From contig CAZNGY010000009.1 in the NCBI GenBank assembly GCA_964572955.1, positions 1 to 50,749 of the forward strand: DNA of 50,749 bases, written 5' to 3'. Positions within the stretch are counted from its first letter, which is position 1; every line of letters begins with the position of its first letter. The notes under the pieces are model-generated. The model had not been told where the DNA came from. It saw only the letters and a program-made list of their open reading frames with translations, and searched no databases. This DNA is from UBA3775 sp964572955. GTDB lineage: Bacteria > Bacillota > Clostridia > Lachnospirales > Lachnospiraceae. A program made the translations under genes and the position numbers. Below are positions 7,776 through 16,515 of the stretch, in pieces.

Positions 7776-9636
7776 ATCCAAGCGGACTTATTTCAAGCCA
7801 TTTCCATAAAATTGAATATGGAGCACTTCCCACTGTAAGTATTTCTTCATATGCCTCTTTTTCTTCAATACCCTTTTCCAGAACCGCTTCAACCGTATCA
7901 TCCATCAGAATGTTTCCAAAACCGTATGCCGGATAAAGGCACGGATCAGATACAACCATTTCATAAAGACTTTCACTTATTTCAGCATCCCCCAGACCAT
8001 ATGCATCAAGCCATTCGGTAAACTCATCCAGGTCCCAGCCATAATAATTTATCCCAATATCTGCAAGTGCTGAAAGAAGATAATTCAGTTCTGTTTCCAG
8101 GCTCCACAATTCAGCGTGAGTCTGATTTTTAATACACCACTTGTATGCCAGCTTTTCAACATACATTGCCCAGCCTTCAGAATAACTTAAGTATGTAAGC
8201 TGTGAATCTATTTCCTGAAAATCATCTCTTCCGAGCAGGAACTCATCCTGATAAAGGTGTCCCGGAATTCCTTCATGTGCAAGAGTAACAAATAATTCAA
8301 CCGAATTAGATATGTTGCTTCCGTTTATTCTTATAACCTTTCTTCCGGTATTATCAAGCTGAGGAGAAAGATAGTATGCAACGATAGAATCCACTTTCTG
8401 TCTTTCATCAAGATAGCTCAGTATCCAGTCAAACTCATCTACTTCCGGCAAAACATTTTTTGCAAATTCTACCAAAGCCTCCATTACCTCATCAGGGTCA
8501 TCCGAGAACTTTGACTTAGCATTATAATATGTTGCAGCTGACAGCGGTGATTCCTCCGCTATTTCATAAATTCTTTCCCAATCTTCATCCATACGGCTGC
8601 TTCCGTATTCAAAAATTTCATCAACAGTAAGTCCTGTTCCCAGGTAACTCTCCAGTAAAAGTGCATAGTACTCTTTTCCTCCGTCAAATGCCGCAAGACC
8701 TTTTGCTTCTGATGCTCTCCCGTAAAGTCCCTCAATAAAATCACAATAATCCAGAATCGCAGGTTCTATATCCTCATCAAGAATTCTCTCAAGTTCATCA
8801 AGATATTCTTCCTCCATCTCATCAGAGAAATCTGCTTCCTTTAAGTTGTTTTCAAAACATATATAAATAACATTTTCACCTGCATCATCACAAAGCCAGT
8901 CTTCTGCGTACTCAAGAGAATAATCAAGCATTGTTCTCGTTACCATTGAGCCTGCATTAAGCTGCTCCATTATCATATCTTCCGTTTCTTCAATGTAATC
9001 AGGAAGAAGCTCCAATATTGTAAGGAATCCCTCAGCATCATCTTCATTTTGAATTGAAAATTCCGTAAAATTTGTCTGAATCGAAGAAATAAAATTCCCG
9101 TTTTGTGAAAGAGCACTCACATAATAGTCGGTGTAATCGTATGTTTTCTCATACATTTCCACTTCATATTCCAACTTATCATATATAATCTGCTGTGATT
9201 CCGTTAGCGTACCATAATCAAACTTTTCAAGTCCTTCTTTTATAAATTTCATAAACTCATCACTTGAATCATCATATGCACTTCCATATCCCAGTTTCAC
9301 TTCTATACCATATTCATCCGGATTTTCAATTGAAAAATGCAATGTGAAGTAATTCTGAGATACCGACTCTATGTATAATTCATTCAGGAAGACATCAAAT
9401 TCATCTCCCGAATCAAGTGAAAGTGAGCTCTTACCTTTTTCGTATTCAAAAGGATTTTCTTCACCTTCATTGTCTTTATTTTCTTTATCAGTTTTATCCG
9501 GTTCTTTATTACTTATTTCCGGTATCTCCGTAACCCTGGCATCCTCATTTGTATTCTTTTTACCCGAATCACATGCAGTAAAAAGCCCCATAAACATACT
9601 TATGCTTATAAGAAATGCCATAAACTTTTTTCTCAT
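7774..9636 (-). CDS. DUF885 family lipoprotein, putative metallopeptidase
   Basis: A 620-aa exported lipoprotein. The N-terminus has a basic start, a hydrophobic core and a lipobox FTAC with Cys22, so it is probably anchored on the outer face of the membrane. Residues 25-65 form an acidic, low-complexity Asn/Glu/Lys linker. The rest matches the DUF885 fold, with the zinc-site-like motif HEGIPGH near residue 462 and EGWAMYVEK about 40 residues later, which supplies the downstream Glu. Many DUF885 proteins are thought to be peptidases; the substrate here is unknown. The start is supported by AGAGG about eight bases upstream. It lies 83 bp after the GH2 gene and may be partly co-transcribed with it. 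The family call is good and the enzymatic role is inferred. Confidence 0.85.
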   Translation of the reverse strand: MRKKFMAFLISISMFMGLFTACDSGKKNTNEDARVTEIPEISNKEPDKTDKENKDNEGEENPFEYEKGKSSLSLDSGDEFDVFLNELYIESVSQNYFTLHFSIENPDEYGIEVKLGYGSAYDDSSDEFMKFIKEGLEKFDYGTLTESQQIIYDKLEYEVEMYEKTYDYTDYYVSALSQNGNFISSIQTNFTEFSIQNEDDAEGFLTILELLPDYIEETEDMIMEQLNAGSMVTRTMLDYSLEYAEDWLCDDAGENVIYICFENNLKEADFSDEMEEEYLDELERILDEDIEPAILDYCDFIEGLYGRASEAKGLAAFDGGKEYYALLLESYLGTGLTVDEIFEYGSSRMDEDWERIYEIAEESPLSAATYYNAKSKFSDDPDEVMEALVEFAKNVLPEVDEFDWILSYLDERQKVDSIVAYYLSPQLDNTGRKVIRINGSNISNSVELFVTLAHEGIPGHLYQDEFLLGRDDFQEIDSQLTYLSYSEGWAMYVEKLAYKWCIKNQTHAELWSLETELNYLLSALADIGINYYGWDLDEFTEWLDAYGLGDAEISESLYEMVVSDPCLYPAYGFGNILMDDTVEAVLEKGIEEKEAYEEILTVGSAPYSILWKWLEISPLG

Positions 9637-9667
9637 ATCTGTTTTCCTCTCTTTTTTTAATTAACAA

Positions 9668-9700
9668 CAGACCCACTGTCTTATCTTAACAGTGGGTCTT
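9668..9700. terminator. Hairpin between GH2 and DUF885 genes
   Basis: Perfect 11-bp stem AGACCCACTGT / ACAGTGGGTCT with a short AT loop, 20 bp after the GH2 stop. A T run is poor on both strands. It may therefore be a weak terminator, or a processing or attenuation point between two co-transcribed genes. Confidence 0.55.
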
Positions 9701-9719
9701 CCTTAGTTGTCAAAAATCT

Positions 9720-12700
9720 CTAATTTTCCGGAACAAACCTAAATCCAACAAAATCGAAATCCGAACCCGGCATGAAAATAAAATTCACCTTATTCTCACC
9801 CCAAATTTCTGAAATTGGGAACGTTCTTGTAACAATTTCATCTGAATTTTCAAAGTCACATACAAATTTCACATCTCCGTTCTCTCCGGAAAATCTTACA
9901 TGTACCGGGTTTGAGGCAATGTTGGAACGACCGATAATTTCTACTGCCGATACTCCATTTTTGAAATTCATATTGTTAAAGGCTATGTCTACGTTATTTC
10001 CTATTGCAAATATACCTTCATCATTCTCATCATATGAATCACCTGTGATGGTATAATATTCTTTAATTGAAAGATTTCCGTATGCCTTTTCTTTATAAAT
10101 CATCCTGAATCCGCCGAAAACAAATCCGTTAGCAAACTTTAATGTTATGCCTCTTACTCCTTTAAGCCTCTTTGAAAGCTTAAATACGTTCTCCTGGAAA
10201 ACATTATATTGCGGCTCTACTTCATAAATTCCTCTGTAGAGAAGTTCACTTTCCATTGGTTTTCCGTCCCAGATTTCTATCGGTTCTGTATTTCTGTAAG
10301 AATAAAGATATACTGCAAGTTCATCCGAACCATAATCTCCGAAATCAATATTTTCAAAGGTTATTATATTCCCATCGGTATGGAAATTCACTCCTCCTCT
10401 GAAACTAAGTTCTGCCGGATTATTGCTTTCCGAATACTGACATCCATGTATTCCACCGTCTTCATACGGATTAAGCGTGGCACTTCCGAGTCCGCTTGCC
10501 TTAAATTCAAGTTCTGACATAATCTCTGAATGATTTTTTCCGTTTCCGGATGAACATATCAGTCTGAATTCGCCATCACCGACAGCCTTAATTACGGCTT
10601 CGTTTCCGTCTGCTTCAATTTTGACGCTATTGCTTGCAATACCCTCCAACGTCACTGCTTTCCATACAAGGTCACCGTATCCGGTATCCTCCGGATAGAC
10701 CAGTGCTCTGACTCTTACTTCCTTATTTTTTTCATCAAGTTCTCTGCTACCATCGCAGGCTATTTCAATTTTTCTGATTGGCTTGTCAGAATAAAAATCA
10801 CTTTCAGGAACCCTGTAATTACATGAAATACCTTCTCTTTTCTGTGCCGGAACTGTTTCAAACTCATAAACCGCATCATCAAGTCCTTCCGAGCTTACGG
10901 TCACCTTTACATTTCCGCTTTCTGTATCCGGTGCAATTACTGCCATAAGTTTTCCCGAGAAAAGCTTGCGGTTATTGGTTTTGTACTGCTCATAATCGGT
11001 ACTGTCACCGTTGTCAAGTCCGATGAGTCTGCCGCTGCCTTCCACCTTTACAAACATTCTGTTTCTTGCATTGGCAACTTCTGTTCCGTCCTTATCAACC
11101 ACCGATATTGCGATGAACATCAGATCTTCTCCGTCTGCCTTCACGGTTTCAGTCTCAGGTGTAAGTATTATTTTTTCCGGTTCCGTAAAACTTCTTCTTA
11201 CATCTCTTGCCGCCTCATTTCCATCAGAATCATATGCAACGGCAACAAGCTCTCCTTTTTTATACGGAAGCTGCCATTCTCCTGAGAAATGCAGATCCTT
11301 TTTCTGGTCAAGTTCCTTTTCACCGACAAGTTCTCCGTTAAAGAAAAGTGCTATCTTTGGAGCATTTGAATATACATTAATGTCTATGAGCTGACCCTCA
11401 TTATAATCCCAATAAGGACTAAGATGAACAAACGGTTCTTTTTCAAAATCTACCCAGGCAGCTTTAAATATGTATGCAGTATCCTTCCAGAATCCCGCAG
11501 TATCTATGTGTCCAAAGAATGAATTTTTACTGAAATAAGGTGTAGGCTCGCCTATGTAATCCCATCCTGTCCAAATATACTGTCCAAAACAGTACTCAGC
11601 ATCCCTATCATCCGTTATAACTTTATGAACACTCTTTGCTCCCCAGTTAGTTGAGCAGTTATCAAGACATGAACACTGCATGTCTTCATATGTAAGCACT
11701 CTGTTGTTCTTAGGAAAATGATAAATTCCTCGGCTCTGTACTGTTGATGCTGTTTCACTTCCATAAATACACCAGTGAGGGAATTTTATGTTATGGTGTT
11801 CTTCATATACCGACTCAAGATAATTGTATCCCGAAAGTTCAAATACATCCGAACACTTCTGTGCTTTATCCCATGCCACCAAATTGGAACCGATTGTAGT
11901 ATATGCGTTATGTCTGTAATCATTTCTTCTTACAGCATTTCTGAGTCTTATTGCAATCTTATCGGCACCCTCGTTATTGGTATCCGGTATTTCATTACCT
12001 GTTGACCACATAATAACAGAAGGATGATTTCTGTCACGTCTTACCCAGCTTTCTACATCTCTTTCACACCAGTCATGGAAATAATTACCGTAGTCATTTT
12101 CCGTTTTTTTCTGTTCCCACATATCAAACGCTTCACTGTCGATAAGCATACCCATTTCGTCTGCAATATCCATAAACAGACATGATGGCATATTGTGTGA
12201 AGTTCTTACTGAATTGATTCCCATTTTCTTAAGTTCACGGAACTGACGTCTGAGTGCTGATGCATTAAATGCAGCTCCGAGTGAACCCAGATCATGATGC
12301 TGACATGCTCCGTGTATCTTTACATGTCTTCCGTTAAGGAAAAATCCCTTATCCTGATCAAATTCTATTGTTCTGAATCCAACTCTCTGCCATTTTACAT
12401 CCATTGTGCAGTCATCACATGAAAGTACTGTTACGAGATTGTAAAGATATGGATTTTCAATATCCCAGAGAACAGGATCATTCACATAAAAAAACTGTGA
12501 GTTGACATTTGCTTCCCTATAGAGTGGAAGAAATGAACTTGAAGATGCTATTTCCCTTCCTTCTGCATCCGACAGATAATGTGTTATCCTTGCCTCTTTT
12601 ATTTTTGAATTCTTATCCTTTATTGCTTCAGTATCTATTATTACTTTAAACCGTCCATCCGTACACTTTACGGCATTAAAATAGATACCGTCCGTTACCA

Positions 12701-13172
12701 GCCTTTCGCTTTCTTTTTCATCAAACCACACATCACGGTAAATTCCCGCCCCTGAATACCATCTTGTATTAGGTTCTTTATATTCTACAAAAACAAGAAG
12801 TTCGTTTTCGCCTTCCTGCTGAAAGTCCGTAAAATCCGCTTCAAACGAAGAATATCCATAAGGCCAAAACATAACTTTTTTACCATTAAGATATATGGTA
12901 GTATTCATATATACACCTTCAAAATAAACAAAGTTATGTTTAGAAGTGTCAGGTATAAATTTTTTCACATAAACACCAATACTTGATTGATAAAGAGCCT
13001 CCGTATTTTCTATCATCCAGTCATGCGGAAGATCCACAGGCGCAAATTCCTTCATTACTGCTTCACTGTCCTGACTTTCGGCTTCATTGTGAAGAACTCT
13101 GTATATCAAATCAATATCCGTTCCGGGAACAAATTTTCCAAAGGACCAGTTATCATTAAATAGTTTTCTCAT
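9720..13172 (-). CDS. GH2 family glycoside hydrolase (beta-galactosidase-like), multidomain
   Basis: An 1150-aa retaining glycosidase. Residues 1-160 are the GH2 sugar-binding jelly roll, about 165-270 the immunoglobulin-like domain, and about 275-590 the TIM barrel. The acid/base Glu is in MWSTGNEIPD (near 392) and the nucleophile Glu in YGSETAS (near 475). After the barrel come a DUF4982-type and further Ig-like domains, then a C-terminal beta-rich region with carbohydrate-binding-module character. There is no signal peptide, so it acts inside the cell on imported oligosaccharides. Beta-galactosidase is the default reading, but beta-glucuronidase or another GH2 activity is not excluded. It has its own promoter (13204-13232) and ribosome binding site (AAGGAG), with no sugar transporter or regulator nearby, which is unusual for a GH2 gene in gut Clostridia. 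Confidence 0.88.
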   Translation of the reverse strand: MRKLFNDNWSFGKFVPGTDIDLIYRVLHNEAESQDSEAVMKEFAPVDLPHDWMIENTEALYQSSIGVYVKKFIPDTSKHNFVYFEGVYMNTTIYLNGKKVMFWPYGYSSFEADFTDFQQEGENELLVFVEYKEPNTRWYSGAGIYRDVWFDEKESERLVTDGIYFNAVKCTDGRFKVIIDTEAIKDKNSKIKEARITHYLSDAEGREIASSSSFLPLYREANVNSQFFYVNDPVLWDIENPYLYNLVTVLSCDDCTMDVKWQRVGFRTIEFDQDKGFFLNGRHVKIHGACQHHDLGSLGAAFNASALRRQFRELKKMGINSVRTSHNMPSCLFMDIADEMGMLIDSEAFDMWEQKKTENDYGNYFHDWCERDVESWVRRDRNHPSVIMWSTGNEIPDTNNEGADKIAIRLRNAVRRNDYRHNAYTTIGSNLVAWDKAQKCSDVFELSGYNYLESVYEEHHNIKFPHWCIYGSETASTVQSRGIYHFPKNNRVLTYEDMQCSCLDNCSTNWGAKSVHKVITDDRDAEYCFGQYIWTGWDYIGEPTPYFSKNSFFGHIDTAGFWKDTAYIFKAAWVDFEKEPFVHLSPYWDYNEGQLIDINVYSNAPKIALFFNGELVGEKELDQKKDLHFSGEWQLPYKKGELVAVAYDSDGNEAARDVRRSFTEPEKIILTPETETVKADGEDLMFIAISVVDKDGTEVANARNRMFVKVEGSGRLIGLDNGDSTDYEQYKTNNRKLFSGKLMAVIAPDTESGNVKVTVSSEGLDDAVYEFETVPAQKREGISCNYRVPESDFYSDKPIRKIEIACDGSRELDEKNKEVRVRALVYPEDTGYGDLVWKAVTLEGIASNSVKIEADGNEAVIKAVGDGEFRLICSSGNGKNHSEIMSELEFKASGLGSATLNPYEDGGIHGCQYSESNNPAELSFRGGVNFHTDGNIITFENIDFGDYGSDELAVYLYSYRNTEPIEIWDGKPMESELLYRGIYEVEPQYNVFQENVFKLSKRLKGVRGITLKFANGFVFGGFRMIYKEKAYGNLSIKEYYTITGDSYDENDEGIFAIGNNVDIAFNNMNFKNGVSAVEIIGRSNIASNPVHVRFSGENGDVKFVCDFENSDEIVTRTFPISEIWGENKVNFIFMPGSDFDFVGFRFVPEN

Positions 13173-13203
13173 TTAATTTTCTCCTTAAAAAATAATTAAC
13201 TTA

Positions 13204-13232
13204 ATTTTATCAAAAGCGACATGTAAATACAA
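13204..13232 (-). promoter_or_regulatory. Sigma-70-type promoter for the GH2 gene
   Basis: On the minus strand, TTGTAT and TAAAAT are 17 bp apart, with a predicted start near 13197. That places it about 25 bases before the ATG at 13172, leaving just enough leader for the AAGGAG ribosome binding site. No operator-like palindrome is seen around it. Confidence 0.5.
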
Positions 13233-13290
13233 CCCGATTCGGAAAATTAATGACAAGATGTTGTGTAAAAAAACTGTCTGAAACCCATAA

Positions 13291-13374
13291 AAAAAGGTGT
13301 CTGAATCGACGCTTTTTCAAAACATCAGAACAATCCTGAAGTTTCTAATCTGATACATCAACCAAACACCTTTT
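13291..13374 (-). terminator. Branched hairpin after cstA, probable terminator
   Basis: The outer stem AAAAGGTGT / ACACCTTTT encloses about 65 nt that contain a further pair, ATCAGA / TCTGAT. On the minus strand it begins about 20 bp after the cstA stop, and the distal arm is followed by a T-containing run. It also insulates the GH2 promoter from cstA transcription. The branched form is unusual for a simple terminator. Confidence 0.5.
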
Positions 13375-13394
13375 CGAGTTACCATATTAACTTA

Positions 13395-15113
13395 TTATGC
13401 TTCTTTCTTTTTACCCACAAGTGTACTGAAGCTTTCCACTACAAGAACAAGTGAAAGAACAATGAGCAGTACTGCGATACCTGTCTGTGCATATGGACCC
13501 CAGTCTGACGTTCCTGCACTGATTATTCCAATCTGATTCTTTACAATTATTGCAAGAGAAGAAATTGTTACTACCATCATGAATACCATAGGAATTACAA
13601 CCATCTTGTTATTCTTTCCGATATTAGCAAGCCATGCTGATATTGCAAGAAGACCAAGTGCTGCAAGAAGCTGATTAGCTGCTCCGAAGAGTCCCCAAAT
13701 CTTTGACCATCCTGTAAGACCAAGTGCTATTCCTAATACAACCGTTATAATTGTTGCAAAATAAGGATTAACCATTACCTTTTTCCATCCTGACTTAATA
13801 TCCTTTGGAGTCTGTCCCGGTTCAAGCCAGAACTCCTGGAACATAAATCTTCCGATTCGTGTTGCCGTATCAAGAGATGTAAGGCAGAATGCCGAATATG
13901 TAAGAATGAGGAGTGTTTTTAATACACTTACCACACTTGCCGGTACACCTGCTCCTGCGAACATCTGAGATATACCACCGGCAAAAATTGCTGTTGCTCC
14001 GGATGTAATTCCGTTCTTATAAGCCACATTGATTGCACATATTGTTACGACTGCAAGAACACATTCAAGAAGCATACCACCGTATGCAATAGGCTTTGCA
14101 TCCTTTTCTCTGTCAAGCTGCTTTGAAGTTGTTCCTGATGAAACCAGCGAATGGAAACCAGATATTGCACCACATGCAACTGTTGTAAAAAGAACAGGGA
14201 AAATATACTGTGTACCGTTAGCAGTCTCTACTGCAAATCCTGAAAATGCCTGAAGTCCGTCTGCTCCTCCAAGTGCTGTATGAGAAATAACTACACCCAC
14301 AATTGCAACAGCTATCATTGCATAAAGAAGGAATGAACTAAGATAATCTCTTGGCTGAAGAAGAATCCATACCGGCGTTACGGAAGCCACCGCAATGTAA
14401 ATACCAACTATAATCATCCACTGATTTACCGTAAGTTCAATAGGATGGAAGTTAATTCCTATTGCCATACATAAAACGATAGCAAGAACTCCAAGAATTG
14501 TTGAAACAAACATGGATGCATGTCTTCTGTAAACAAGAAAGCCGAATGCGATTGCTACGACGATGAAAAGAAGTGATACCATTGCAACAGATGCATTTGC
14601 TGCCGTTGCTTCTGCATCAAGTTCTCCTGTTGCCGTATAAACCTTACCAAATGTTGTCGCTACAATCGAAGCAAACGCAGCAACTACAAGTATAAGTGTA
14701 AGGTAAGAGAAAATAATGAAAAGTCTCTTCGCCCTCTTTCCGATATTGGCTGAAATAATCTCACCGATAGACTGTCCTTTATGACGGATCGATGCAAAAA
14801 GCGCACCCATATCGTGAACTCCTCCGAAAAAGATTCCTCCGATAAGTACCCATAAAACAACCGGTATCCAACCGAATATTGCGGCACCTATTGGTCCTGT
14901 TATAGGACCTGCACCTGCTATTGATGAGAAATGATGTCCCATAAGTACCGGTGCTTTTGCCGGAATATAATCAACTCCGTCTTCAAGCTCATGAGCGGGT
15001 GTCGGAATATCTTTTTCACCGAGTCCCCACTGCTTGCAAAGCCAACGGCCGTAAAATATGTATCCACAGAGTAAAATTGCGATACATATAAGTAATAAAG
15101 CTAATGAATTCAT
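13395..15113 (-). CDS. cstA: CstA family peptide/pyruvate transporter
   Basis: A 572-aa polytopic membrane protein of the carbon starvation A family. Members import peptides, and the relative BtsT imports pyruvate. The N-terminal signature is visible: the first helix with GRWLCKQWG, the conserved VPAKAPVLMGHHFSSIAGAGPI-type region at about 50-72 (here YIPAKAPVLMGHHFSS), and GPIGAAIFGWIPV. About 15 to 16 hydrophobic segments follow, ending with a CstA C-terminal region and a short KKKEA tail. It is close to the length of the shorter Gram-positive CstA proteins. AGGAGG lies six bases before the ATG. The small gene at 15143-15658 is 29 bp upstream and appears co-transcribed. The substrate cannot be chosen between peptides and pyruvate from sequence alone. 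Confidence 0.93.
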   Translation of the reverse strand: MNSLALLLICIAILLCGYIFYGRWLCKQWGLGEKDIPTPAHELEDGVDYIPAKAPVLMGHHFSSIAGAGPITGPIGAAIFGWIPVVLWVLIGGIFFGGVHDMGALFASIRHKGQSIGEIISANIGKRAKRLFIIFSYLTLILVVAAFASIVATTFGKVYTATGELDAEATAANASVAMVSLLFIVVAIAFGFLVYRRHASMFVSTILGVLAIVLCMAIGINFHPIELTVNQWMIIVGIYIAVASVTPVWILLQPRDYLSSFLLYAMIAVAIVGVVISHTALGGADGLQAFSGFAVETANGTQYIFPVLFTTVACGAISGFHSLVSSGTTSKQLDREKDAKPIAYGGMLLECVLAVVTICAINVAYKNGITSGATAIFAGGISQMFAGAGVPASVVSVLKTLLILTYSAFCLTSLDTATRIGRFMFQEFWLEPGQTPKDIKSGWKKVMVNPYFATIITVVLGIALGLTGWSKIWGLFGAANQLLAALGLLAISAWLANIGKNNKMVVIPMVFMMVVTISSLAIIVKNQIGIISAGTSDWGPYAQTGIAVLLIVLSLVLVVESFSTLVGKKKEA

Positions 15114-15142
15114 AATGCTCCTCCTATTCTTAAAGCCTTCCC

Positions 15143-15658
15143 TTATATTTTAAGGACATTTTTCAGACTCTTTACCGAAGACTTTCCCGCAGGATTCGAT
15201 ACATATCTTGCATTTTCAAAACAAAGTACGACATTCCTGTATTCAAGCCATCCGTGAAACGAAAAACGAAAGCTTTTGTAATAGTGACTCTTTTTAATTT
15301 TTTTTATTGTGCTTTTCTCACAGGAGTCACAGAGAATGAGAACCGTAATGTAGGTATACATATGATTTTTATTGATATGCATCCTTTTTTGGCCATCTTC
15401 TAGAGCATGGTCATAAATTGTATCAAATTTTTTGTCGTCCAGATCCGAAACATTATATACATAAAGAAATTCCTCCCCATCGGCTGACCACAGTTCAGCC
15501 TTTTTGGAGAGGACATACTTTTCTGAATGTTCATAATATTCGCAAACGGCACAAAGTCCGTCCACAGAATCTTCAACAAGACTGATGTTGTAATTTGCTT
15601 TGTAGCTGTCCAATAATTTTAAAACCGCTTCTTCTCTTGAAATCATAATAAATACCAT
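15143..15658 (-). CDS. Conserved-looking hypothetical protein upstream of cstA
   Basis: A soluble protein of 171 aa (or 167 aa from an internal ATG at 15646), with no signal peptide or membrane helix. The sequence is mixed alpha/beta. It has cysteines in LCAVCEYYEH near residues 35-38 and LILCDSCEK near 107-113, and a basic patch TIKKIKKSHYYKS near 116. I do not recognise the family. Neither start has a convincing Shine-Dalgarno sequence. A short hairpin (15661-15688) lies directly upstream and could control translation. Its own promoter (15721-15749) and the 29-bp spacing to cstA suggest a two-gene operon, so a role in setting CstA level or activity is a fair guess, not a demonstrated one. 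Confidence 0.7.
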   Translation of the reverse strand: MVFIMISREEAVLKLLDSYKANYNISLVEDSVDGLCAVCEYYEHSEKYVLSKKAELWSADGEEFLYVYNVSDLDDKKFDTIYDHALEDGQKRMHINKNHMYTYITVLILCDSCEKSTIKKIKKSHYYKSFRFSFHGWLEYRNVVLCFENARYVSNPAGKSSVKSLKNVLKI

Positions 15659-15660
15659 TA

Positions 15661-15688
15661 CTTAAGCAAATTATAAACCTGCCTTAAG
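15661..15688 (-). promoter_or_regulatory. Inverted repeat at the ribosome-binding position of the cstA operon
   Basis: On the minus strand, CTTAAGGCA and TGCTTAAG flank an 11-nt AT-rich spacer, ending three bases before the first ATG. It overlaps where a ribosome binding site should be, and no purine-rich site is seen. It could be a translational control hairpin or an operator. Confidence 0.4.
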
Positions 15689-15720
15689 TTTTATCCTTCC
15701 AAAAAATCCCTACGGTGCAA

Positions 15721-15749
15721 ATTATAAACACTTTATAAACAAATTTCAA
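15721..15749 (-). promoter_or_regulatory. Promoter for the hypothetical gene and cstA
   Basis: TTGAAA and a perfect TATAAT lie 17 bp apart on the minus strand, giving a start near 15714 and a leader of about 55 nt. The promoter lies directly after the stop of the amino-acid transporter ATPase gene at 15772. Confidence 0.6.
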
Positions 15750-15771
15750 CACTAAGTCCTGTGATATTTTA

Positions 15772-16515
15772 TCATTTTCTGACTTTTGACAGAAAATCCT
15801 TAAGTCTTTCATTTTTCGGATTATCAAAAAATGTCTCTGGATCCGAATCCTCACAAATTTTTCTGTTATCAATAAAAATAACCCTTGAAGCAACTTCTCT
15901 GGCAAATCCCATTTCATGAGTTACAACTATCATGGTCATTCCATCTTCCGCAAGCTGCTTCATAATTGTAAGAACTTCTCCTACCATTTCCGGATCAAGT
16001 GCAGATGTAGGTTCATCAAAAAGAATCACCTCAGGATCCATTGCCAATGTCCTCGCAATTGCAATTCTCTGTTTCTGTCCACCCGAAAGTGTTGAAGGAT
16101 ATGCATCTGCCTTATCCGCAAGTCCGACTTTTTCAAGAAGTTTCATTGCGTTATTGGAAGCTTCCTCCTTAGACATACCTTTAAGTTTCACCGGAGCAAT
16201 CATAAGATTTTCCCTCACAGTCATATTAGGGAACAGATTAAACTGCTGGAACACCATACCGATTTTTTCTCTGATAAGATTAATATCTGTTTTCTTGTCC
16301 ATTATATCTTCATCGTCAATTATGATCTGTCCCTTTTCCGGATGTTCAAGCCGGTTTATGCTTCTGAGAAATGTTGATTTACCGCATCCCGATGGTCCGA
16401 CAATTGCAATAACCTCACCTTTTTTTATATCCATATCTATATTTTCAAGAACCGGATTTTCTCCATAAGACTTGGAAAGGCCTCTTATCTTTATTAAAAT
16501 TTCTCTATCTTGCAT
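15772..16515 (-). CDS. Polar amino-acid ABC importer, ATP-binding protein
   Basis: A 247-aa GlnQ-type ATPase that powers the permease encoded just upstream. All ABC motifs are intact: Walker A GPSGCGKST near 37-45, the Q-loop VFQQFNLFPN near 89, signature LSGGQKQR near 143, Walker B VILFDEP near 162, and the switch His in VTHEMGFA near 197. The FNLFPNMTV segment after the Q-loop is typical of the polar amino-acid uptake (PAAT) subfamily, which carries glutamine, glutamate, arginine or cystine. The start overlaps the end of the permease gene by 11 bp, so the two are translationally coupled. There is no C-terminal regulatory domain. The substrate is not determined. Confidence 0.95.
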   Translation of the reverse strand: MQDREILIKIRGLSKSYGENPVLENIDMDIKKGEVIAIVGPSGCGKSTFLRSINRLEHPEKGQIIIDDEDIMDKKTDINLIREKIGMVFQQFNLFPNMTVRENLMIAPVKLKGMSKEEASNNAMKLLEKVGLADKADAYPSTLSGGQKQRIAIARTLAMDPEVILFDEPTSALDPEMVGEVLTIMKQLAEDGMTMIVVTHEMGFAREVASRVIFIDNRKICEDSDPETFFDNPKNERLKDFLSKVRK

